From Patescibacteria group bacterium (GTDB lineage Bacteria; Patescibacteriota; Microgenomatia; Daviesbacterales; UBA10151), in contig JAHIUE010000038.1 in assembly GCA_018817205.1 (NCBI GenBank), forward strand, positions 1 to 5,757: 5,757 nt of DNA. Reading direction: 5' to 3'. Position numbers and translations under genes: made by a program. The notes beneath the pieces were generated by a model that was given only the letters and a program-made list of their open reading frames with translations, searched no databases and had not been told where the DNA came from. Of the stretch, positions 1 through 5,066 are shown piece after piece (position 1 is the stretch's first letter; the number at the start of each line of letters is the position of its first letter).

Positions 1-384
1 ATTAGCAAGTACTATGTAGTTTGAAGAAACCCAAATAGCACCAATAGGAATTATTAACCAGTTGCTCCATATCTTAACTAATTTCAAAAGGAAAAATCCG
101 CCGATTGCCCAAAGAATTATTTCCATAAGAATTGAGGCGTAGGGATCCCCTCCTGAAATAATAAATGGAACAGCCAAAAGGTAATACCATGCCGGACCAT
201 TATAGAACCCTTCTATCGCAGAGGTAGGACCGGTTAATCGGAGCTTCCCCAAAACCACCATCTCTCTCACATCAACCATATCCCGGGCATTATCCATATT
301 AAAAAGAAAATTCCCTCCTGAGGTTAGGAATAATCTGTAAATAATGCCTAAGATTAATATGAAAACAATGATTTTATTATTCAT
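1..384 (-). CDS. GT-C family membrane glycosyltransferase, N-terminal part (cut by window edge)
   Basis: The minus-strand frame is open from an ATG at 384 to the window edge, giving the first 128 residues (MNNKIIVFILILGI...). It begins with a signal-anchor-like membrane helix (about residues 4-21). An outer loop follows with D31-N-A-R-D35, then G52-P-T-S and an NGPAWYYLL stretch (62-70), and then GGDP at 78-81. Further hydrophobic segments lie at about 64-77, 83-101 and 109-126. The same layout, with both aspartates at the same positions, occurs in the gene just upstream, so the two are paralogues. GT-C enzymes of the PMT_2/ArnT-like kind transfer sugar from a polyprenyl-phosphate donor outside the membrane, with acidic residues in the first outer loop taking part in catalysis. 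The start overlaps the upstream stop by 8 bases, so translational coupling is likely. An AGGA lies 12 bases before the ATG, which is too far to be convincing. The sugar and acceptor are unknown. Confidence 0.8.
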   Translation of the reverse strand, partial: MNNKIIVFILILGIIYRLFLTSGGNFLFNMDNARDMVDVREMVVLGKLRLTGPTSAIEGFYNGPAWYYLLAVPFIISGGDPYASILMEIILWAIGGFFLLKLVKIWSNWLIIPIGAIWVSSNYIVLAN

Positions 385-1861
385 TCATCTTTGGTTTCCT
401 GAATTGTAGTTTCACTTCCCCATAATCAAATTGCTTTATCAACTCAGTCTTACTATTTTCCGAACCAATCTCCCAATTATATCTATCTTCGGGTATACCA
501 ACGTGTGGTTCTATTATAAAAAAGGTTTTAACATATGGTTTTTCTATCTTCTGCAAAGAGTCTCGCCCTAAAAGACCTATTTGATCGTGTCCATAAAATG
601 CTGGGACATATCCATACTTACCTTGACCATACCAGGAATAAAGATAAGCCCAGGTAGTATTTGTCCAGAGCGGAAGAGTCAGGCTATTTACCGAAAACGG
701 TTCGCCGGATGCTATCTTGTAAGTTTCGTCAATTAACCTTAGCTCATTTTTTAAATTCATATCTAAAGGAATTACCAACATTATTTGACCTTGAGGGGAG
801 TATTTAAAAATGGCGTAGACATTAGAAACAATAACTAAGCCAATAATTAATAAACTAAGATATCTATTTAAATAACGCAATACAATTACTACCCCTAAAA
901 TTGCAGGTACAACAAGGCCTGCATTTACATATACATTACTATGCCCCCCAAATATAAAAATAGGCAAATTAGAAAACAAACAGAAAAGGATAAATTTTTC
1001 TTTTCTTACAAAATAAAGAACAACAAACATTAATAATCCGCCCAAAAAAACATTTATCGGAAAAAAATTATTTATGAAAAGCTCAGTAAGTTTGTTTATA
1101 TAATTTAAAAATTGCTCGCTAAATGACATCCTAAAATTAAGTTGGCCAGTAGTAAAAATATTGACAAATCCGCCCAACATTAATCCCCACGAGTTAAACT
1201 TAAAAGTCGCAACAAAAAAACTACTGAGTCCTAGCGCAGCAATCAAAGAAGATATAAGAACATCTTTAAGATAAATTCTAGTTTTAAATATATATATAAA
1301 AACAGGGATTAAAATAAATAGGTAAAGAAAGAAGAATTCAAATTGTGTTGATAGGGCCGCCATAAAAACTGCAAGGTATAAACCCAATTGATTCCCTTTT
1401 TGCCAAACTTTTAAAAAGTAAAAAAATAGTGCGATAGTTAACATTGCAGGAGATGGGTCAGAAATCCAAGGAGCGTATTGAACCGCCTCAAAAGATACGG
1501 CAAAAAGAAGTCCTGAAAGAATGGCCCATTTGTTGCTTTTAAAGAAATCTTTGGCCAAGAGTACAATTGGAATAATAGCAAGACAATTAATAAAAGAGAG
1601 GAAAATCGCAACAATACGAGGATCTCCTTGTCCCAACATATAAAAGGGGGCAATCAGATAATAATAAACGACACCGTGATAAAGGCCCGGGGTTGAGGTA
1701 GGAGGGCCTAAAATCTTTAAATGCCCATCTTTCCAGATTTTCTGCGCTTCATATGCATCCCTTGCCATATCGTAGTGAAAAGAAACCCCGCCCTGGAAAA
1801 TAAAAAGTATCCGGAGTATAAAAGCTAAAATTACAATCAAAAATATTGCTTTTTTAAGCAT
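377..1861 (-). CDS. GT-C family membrane glycosyltransferase (PMT_2/RgtA-like)
   Basis: A complete 494-residue polytopic membrane protein with about 11-12 hydrophobic segments. The first (4-23) is a signal anchor; others lie near 84-103, 112-130, 157-192, 198-219, 268-303 and 312-352. The first outer loop holds Y30-D31-M-A-R-D35, followed by GPPTSTPG (52-59), HGVVYYYL (62-69) and DP at 80-81. W132-I-S-D-P-S-P (132-138) lies after the fourth helix. Residues from about 353 to 494 form a mostly soluble C-terminal domain rich in Tyr and Trp. This is the architecture of GT-C glycosyltransferases, which use polyprenyl-phosphate sugars; donor and acceptor cannot be read from sequence. The ATG at 1861 has an in-frame TGA two codons upstream, so no longer start is possible. 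AGAGGAG (1885-1879) is 17 bases away, too far for normal ribosome binding. The gene ends in TAA inside the start of its downstream paralogue, and the pair is probably co-transcribed. Confidence 0.85.
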   Translation of the reverse strand: MLKKAIFLIVILAFILRILFIFQGGVSFHYDMARDAYEAQKIWKDGHLKILGPPTSTPGLYHGVVYYYLIAPFYMLGQGDPRIVAIFLSFINCLAIIPIVLLAKDFFKSNKWAILSGLLFAVSFEAVQYAPWISDPSPAMLTIALFFYFLKVWQKGNQLGLYLAVFMAALSTQFEFFFLYLFILIPVFIYIFKTRIYLKDVLISSLIAALGLSSFFVATFKFNSWGLMLGGFVNIFTTGQLNFRMSFSEQFLNYINKLTELFINNFFPINVFLGGLLMFVVLYFVRKEKFILFCLFSNLPIFIFGGHSNVYVNAGLVVPAILGVVIVLRYLNRYLSLLIIGLVIVSNVYAIFKYSPQGQIMLVIPLDMNLKNELRLIDETYKIASGEPFSVNSLTLPLWTNTTWAYLYSWYGQGKYGYVPAFYGHDQIGLLGRDSLQKIEKPYVKTFFIIEPHVGIPEDRYNWEIGSENSKTELIKQFDYGEVKLQFRKPKMNE

Positions 1862-1872
1862 ATATCAATTTA

Positions 1873-1878
1873 ATCTTA
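1873..1878 (-). promoter_or_regulatory. Possible -10 element (TAAGAT) for the 494-residue glycosyltransferase gene
   Basis: TAAGAT on the minus strand matches TATAAT at four of six positions and ends 11 bases before the ATG at 1861. No convincing -35 hexamer is visible at 16-18 bases. The only purine-rich box (AGAGGAG, 1885-1879) is 17 bases from the start. If TAAGAT is used, the transcript would be leaderless or nearly so. It is a weak call because a four-of-six match is common in AT-rich DNA. Confidence 0.25.
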
Positions 1879-1905
1879 CTCCTCTAGACTTTGCAATGGG
1901 CTAAG

Positions 1906-1911
1906 TATGAT
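1906..1911 (+). promoter_or_regulatory. -10 promoter element (TATGAT) for the epimerase gene
   Basis: TATGAT matches the TATAAT consensus at five of six positions and ends 12 bases before the ATG at 1924, so transcription would begin only a few bases ahead of the start codon. A poor -35 candidate, TAGACT at 1885-1890, is 15 bases upstream. There is no Shine-Dalgarno between 1912 and 1923. The element lies inside the reading frame that opens at the TTG at 1891, which is one reason to prefer the ATG at 1924 as the true start. Confidence 0.45.
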
Positions 1912-1923
1912 AGAATTATTCTC

Positions 1924-2847
1924 ATGAAAGTATTAGTTACGGGCGGAGCCGGTTTTATAGGGTCGCATGTAAATATACTACTTCTTAACCAAGGACATTC
2001 AGTCACAGCCATAGACAATCTGTCAAAAGGTCACAAAGAGATAGTTGACCCCAGGGTAAATTTTCATCAGATTAGTCTGGAAGACCAAAAACTGGAAGAT
2101 ATTCTTCAAGGGCATGACGCAGTAATCCACATGGCTAGCTTCATAGAGGTGGGGGAATCTGTTAAGAAACCTGTGGAATTTGCCCAAAATAATATTGTAG
2201 GAACAGTCAAATTACTTAAGACTATGAAGAATGCCGGAGTCAAGAAAATGATATTTTCTTCAAGCGCCTGTGTTTACGGTAAACCGGCTAGTCTTCCAAT
2301 TACGGAAGATTGTCCCTTAGGAGAACAGGAAAACCCATACGGGATAACCAAAATAGCTATGGAACAGTTTTGCAAGCTTTATCATAATCTATTCGATTTT
2401 GACGTAACTATCCTTCGCTATTTTAATCCTTATGGCCCGGGGGAACTGCATGAACCGGAAACACATGCCATCCCAAACTTTGTAAAATCCACTCTTGCCA
2501 AAACTTCACTCCCTTTATTTTGGAAAGGGGAACAAGTCAGGGATTTTATTTATATTGATGATTTAGCTAAAGCCCATGTTTTAGCTCTAAATAGTGCAGG
2601 TTTGCACATATATAATGTCGGGACAGAAATAGGAGCCAAAGTAATTGATGTTGTCAAGAAAATTTTCCGAATTGTCGGCTATGAAGTTCCTATAGACGAT
2701 AAAGGAGAACGAAAAGGTGATGTACCTTCCCTTGTGGCATCTGCCGCGAAAATTAAAAAAGAATTGGGTTGGAGCGCCAAAGTATCTTTAGAAGAAGGCC
2801 TAAGAAAAACTATTGATTTTTACCGCTCCCGCCCTTCTTCCATTTGA
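1924..2847 (+). CDS. NAD-dependent sugar-nucleotide epimerase, UDP-glucose 4-epimerase-like (extended SDR)
   Basis: This 307-residue protein is a complete extended short-chain dehydrogenase/reductase. It has the Rossmann NAD-binding motif TGGAGFIGSH (6-15), an acidic D31 at the end of strand 2 that would bind the adenosine ribose, and SSSACVYG (112-119). The catalytic pair Y139-x-x-x-K143 follows in NPYGITK, with S113/S114 nearby. YFNPYGPG (166-173), RDFIYIDD (206-213) and NVGTE (231-235) complete the family pattern. The H69-MASFIEVGESV-KKP stretch resembles GalE. Such enzymes invert C4 of UDP-hexoses in the cytoplasm; whether the substrate is Glc/Gal, GlcNAc/GalNAc or a uronic acid is not clear. 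The frame extends upstream to a TTG at 1891, but the ATG at 1924 gives the standard MKVLVTGGAGF start, and the longer form would place a -10 box within the gene. Flanking glycosyltransferases suggest it supplies sugars for surface glycans. The last 38 bases overlap the convergent neighbour. Confidence 0.88.
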   Translation: MKVLVTGGAGFIGSHVNILLLNQGHSVTAIDNLSKGHKEIVDPRVNFHQISLEDQKLEDILQGHDAVIHMASFIEVGESVKKPVEFAQNNIVGTVKLLKTMKNAGVKKMIFSSSACVYGKPASLPITEDCPLGEQENPYGITKIAMEQFCKLYHNLFDFDVTILRYFNPYGPGELHEPETHAIPNFVKSTLAKTSLPLFWKGEQVRDFIYIDDLAKAHVLALNSAGLHIYNVGTEIGAKVIDVVKKIFRIVGYEVPIDDKGERKGDVPSLVASAAKIKKELGWSAKVSLEEGLRKTIDFYRSRPSSI

Positions 2848-3568
2848 CAGAAGACAAAAAAGGATAAAATAGGTCTTCTTTTTCCGGCATTTCAAAAGCG
2901 TAATCTCCGCTTTTTGGTTTATATTTTTTTTGAATAAATTCTATATTAGGAATATCCGTGATAACTGCCAGCGGAGTCTGCTCAGATCCTTCCCCCATCG
3001 TAAGCACTGCCGCAGTCGCCAGGCAGTCCGGCATATTTGTTGTTTCCATTTCAAATTTCCGCCCGAATAAATCTTCTGTACCCCTGTAATCCTTAAACGG
3101 CTTGAACCCATAATAAGAAATTGCCATCCCCACCACTCCTCTTCGCAAAGGGGTTATTTTGGAATCGGTTATGATTATTCCCAAATTTTTCAGGTTAAAT
3201 TTATTTCGTAGATACTCCCAAATCTTTTTTGCTGAAACTTCCGGATTTTCAGGCCATAATATATAATAGCCGTTGGCATTACTCTCATCAATTCCTGCTG
3301 ACGCCACCAATAAATTATTTTTTATCGTATACATGACCCATTCATTCGGCACCATTTTGCGCGGCAAGTATTTATCCGCTTCTTTTTTGATCAACTCATC
3401 TTTTTCTATATTTTTTAGCAAAATACACCGACCTTCTCCGATTGATACTACTTTGGAAGTTACTGCCACTACTGAATTTTCTTTTAAATTTTTTATTGCA
3501 GACAAAAGTCTCCACAGATTATCTTTTGGCGGTAAAAACTTTCTTGACTTTACTACTTTGACTATCAT
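2810..3568 (-). CDS. CofE-like protein (coenzyme F420-0:gamma-glutamyl ligase family), orphan context
   Basis: The 252-residue protein matches the CofE family along its length, and is near the family's usual size. It shows the N-terminal VKSRKFLPPKDNL (6-18), VVAVTSKVVSIGEGR (33-47), SAGIDESNANG (90-100), GIIITDSKITPLRRGVVG (130-147), DYRGTEDLFGR (160-170) and CLATAAVLTMGEGSEQTP (182-199). In F420 makers CofE uses GTP and a divalent metal to add L-glutamate to F420-0; the aspartates in the IDESN and TDS motifs lie in the metal/nucleotide site of the family. Residues 135-142 read DSKITPLR, where canonical CofE has DTFGRPWR, so the substrate may differ. No F420 genes are visible here, and CPR genomes generally lack that pathway, so an F420 role is doubtful; a general amino-acid ligase role is an inference. 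The tail (about 222-252) is Lys/Gly-rich. The ATG at 3568 lacks a Shine-Dalgarno. Confidence 0.82.
   Translation of the reverse strand: MIVKVVKSRKFLPPKDNLWRLLSAIKNLKENSVVAVTSKVVSIGEGRCILLKNIEKDELIKKEADKYLPRKMVPNEWVMYTIKNNLLVASAGIDESNANGYYILWPENPEVSAKKIWEYLRNKFNLKNLGIIITDSKITPLRRGVVGMAISYYGFKPFKDYRGTEDLFGRKFEMETTNMPDCLATAAVLTMGEGSEQTPLAVITDIPNIEFIQKKYKPKSGDYAFEMPEKEDLFYPFLSSVKWKKGGSGKNQ
2849..2883 (+). terminator. Possible intrinsic terminator of the epimerase gene
   Basis: AGAAGAC (2849-2855) pairs perfectly with GTCTTCT (2873-2879) across a 17-base A-rich loop, and TTTT (2880-2883) follows. It begins one base after the epimerase TGA stop (2845-2847), which is the expected position. The stem is short and the loop long, so it would be a weak terminator. 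It lies wholly inside the coding end of the convergent CofE-like gene. On the minus strand no T-run follows, so it would act only for plus-strand transcripts. Confidence 0.35.
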
Positions 3569-3587
3569 AAGTTTTGTAGTGTAGCAT
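3558..3587 (+). promoter_or_regulatory. Promoter (TTGACT-N18-TAGCAT) for the third glycosyltransferase gene
   Basis: TTGACT (3558-3563) matches the -35 consensus at five of six positions. After an 18-base spacer, TAGCAT (3582-3587) matches -10 at four of six. The -10 ends 9 bases before the ATG at 3597, so the predicted transcription start falls within about two or three bases of the start codon. No Shine-Dalgarno is present. The -35 lies inside the first codons of the divergent CofE-like gene. A second TTGACT sits at 3544-3549, but its distance from the -10 is too long. Confidence 0.5.
3578..3583 (-). promoter_or_regulatory. Possible -10 element (TACACT) for the CofE-like gene
   Basis: TACACT on the minus strand (plus-strand agtgta) matches TATAAT at four of six positions and ends 9 bases before the ATG at 3568, the same spacing as the divergent promoter on the other strand. 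It overlaps that promoter's -10 by two bases. An alternative hexamer, TATGCT (3588-3583), lies 14 bases from the ATG. Neither has a good -35. No Shine-Dalgarno precedes the ATG. Confidence 0.3.
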
Positions 3588-3596
3588 ATCTAGTGG

Positions 3597-5066
3597 ATGA
3601 AGAAAAATACATTAATAATCCTGACAGCAATATTGCTTATTAGTCTATTTTTTAGAACCTACCAGATTGTTGAAAGATATGGCTGGGGTCATGATGGCGA
3701 ACTGTTTTCCTGGATTGTCAAAGATATGGTAGTCAACCATCACCCCAGACTGATCGGACAATTGACTTCCGCCCCTGGCATTTTCATTGGTCCCCTTTTT
3801 TATTATATTCTGATCCCTTTCTTCCTTCTATTTAAGATGGATCCGGCTGGAGCTTTAATCCCCATAACTATTTTTGGAATTTTAACTACCTTAAGTTACT
3901 TCCTGATCTTTTCAAAATTATTTAATAAAAATGCAGGGCTTATTGCTTCTTTTCTACATGCAATTTTACTGGGTTGGGTGGGATTTGACAGATGGGTAGT
4001 CCCCTCAACTCCGGCTAATCTTTGGATGGTCTGGTATTTTTACACAATCATACAACTTACTAGAGGTAATTTATATGTCCTGCCGCTTTTGGGTATTTTA
4101 ACCGGATTGGTTTGGCATATACATATTGCTCTCCTACCTACACTTTTTGCGGTACCTTTCGCTTTCTGGATCTCCAAAAGGTTGCCTTCTTGGAGAGAAT
4201 TTTTGTTGTTTTTATTTTCTCTTATTATAACCTCCTTGCCGCTATTGGCTTTCGAACTAAAACATAATTTTATCCAGACTCAAGCATTAATTGTCAATTT
4301 TTCTACCGGTCACGGTGGTGGGATAGGCCTGCCTAAACTAATTTATCTCCTAGAGATGGCTTCAAAAAATATTAACAATTTATTCTTATCCCCATATGCC
4401 TTGCCGGAAGAGACAAGAACAATTTTCCCTTTAGCTATTTTGTCTTTAACCGTTTTTTTAGTTAAGAAAAAAGTTTTAGGAAAGAAAGAACTGATTGTAT
4501 TATCTTCTTTAACTGCTGGAGTTATCGGTTTTTTTACCCTTGCCTCATCATTAGTTTCCGAATATTATCTTTACAGCATTGAGATTATTTTCGTTGCTCT
4601 GGTCGCTCTAACTTTGAGCATACTTGTTAAAAATAAACTAGGTTTATATCTTGTGGTTTTTATTTTAGGCAGTTTATTTATAAAAAATTCATACTATTTC
4701 CTGACAGACTACATTTATAAAAAGGGTTACCAGGAAAGAAAAAATGTAGTGGAATTTATCACTAATGATGCCAAGTCAAAAGGTTTCCCCTGCATTGGCA
4801 TTTCTTACATAACAACTCCGGGTGAAAATACCGGTTTCCGTTATTTCTTCTATCTCAAAAATCAGCATCTGGTACATCCCTCGGTTGATGTACCGGTATA
4901 TAACATAGTCATCCCTGATGAATTATCGTTAAACGAAGTGAAATATAAATTCGGCCACATCGGCCTAATTCCTCCTACCGCAATCCCGCCAAAAGAGATA
5001 ATACAGAAAAGTTGCCAAACACCTAACACTAATCTAACTGATCCGATGTTAGGTTTTGTTAACTAA
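3597..5066 (+). CDS. GT-C family membrane glycosyltransferase, third copy (divergent)
   Basis: A complete 489-residue polytopic membrane protein with about 11-12 hydrophobic segments: a signal anchor at 5-20, then segments near 61-80, 86-107, 112-128, 140-153, 159-192, 200-218, 276-289, 299-318, 323-342 and 347-365. The first outer loop holds H32-D33-G-E35, followed by IGQLTSAPG (53-61), GPLFYYIL (65-72) and DP at 82-83. This is the same plan as the two glycosyltransferases at the left of the window, but the second acidic residue is E35, two after the first, not an Asp four after it. H173-I-H-I lies in a middle segment. Residues from about 370 on form a soluble tail with two cysteines (C399, C473) that could form a disulfide outside the cell. 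The role is inferred to be transfer of a polyprenyl-phosphate sugar to a surface glycan or protein; donor and acceptor are unknown. The ATG at 3597 has no Shine-Dalgarno but a good promoter just upstream. The last 18 bases overlap the convergent NnrD gene. Confidence 0.83.
   Translation: MKKNTLIILTAILLISLFFRTYQIVERYGWGHDGELFSWIVKDMVVNHHPRLIGQLTSAPGIFIGPLFYYILIPFFLLFKMDPAGALIPITIFGILTTLSYFLIFSKLFNKNAGLIASFLHAILLGWVGFDRWVVPSTPANLWMVWYFYTIIQLTRGNLYVLPLLGILTGLVWHIHIALLPTLFAVPFAFWISKRLPSWREFLLFLFSLIITSLPLLAFELKHNFIQTQALIVNFSTGHGGGIGLPKLIYLLEMASKNINNLFLSPYALPEETRTIFPLAILSLTVFLVKKKVLGKKELIVLSSLTAGVIGFFTLASSLVSEYYLYSIEIIFVALVALTLSILVKNKLGLYLVVFILGSLFIKNSYYFLTDYIYKKGYQERKNVVEFITNDAKSKGFPCIGISYITTPGENTGFRYFFYLKNQHLVHPSVDVPVYNIVIPDELSLNEVKYKFGHIGLIPPTAIPPKEIIQKSCQTPNTNLTDPMLGFVN
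4869..4896. repeat. Inverted repeat within the third glycosyltransferase gene
   Basis: GGTACATC (4871-4878) and GATGTACC (4887-4894) are perfect reverse complements around an 8-base loop. In RNA the stem extends outward by a U-G and a C-G pair to 10 pairs (4869-4878 with 4887-4896). No T-run follows on either strand, so it is not a simple terminator. It encodes part of the soluble C-terminal domain (around residues 425-433). Confidence 0.5.

Noticed and set aside
1438..1653. Minus-strand 71-codon open frame inside the 494-residue glycosyltransferase gene
   Set aside because: It is a different frame of a well-supported gene, with no recognisable motif or start signal. Its hydrophobic look follows from the membrane segments coded in the other frame.
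1879..1885. AGAGGAG as the ribosome binding site of the 494-residue glycosyltransferase
   Set aside because: The spacing to the ATG is 17 bases, well beyond the usual 5-10, and an in-frame TGA just upstream of the ATG prevents use of an earlier start.
3273..3584. Plus-strand 103-codon open frame opposite the CofE-like gene
   Set aside because: It is antisense to conserved CofE motifs, has no family resemblance and no ribosome site, and it runs across the divergent promoter.
5021..5057. Inverted repeat ACCTAACA/TGTTAGGT followed by TTTT, as a terminator of the third glycosyltransferase gene
   Set aside because: The 8-base arms are perfect, but the loop is 18 bases and the T-run ends before the stop codon at 5064-5066, so termination there would produce a message without a stop. 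On the minus strand only GTTT follows the stem.
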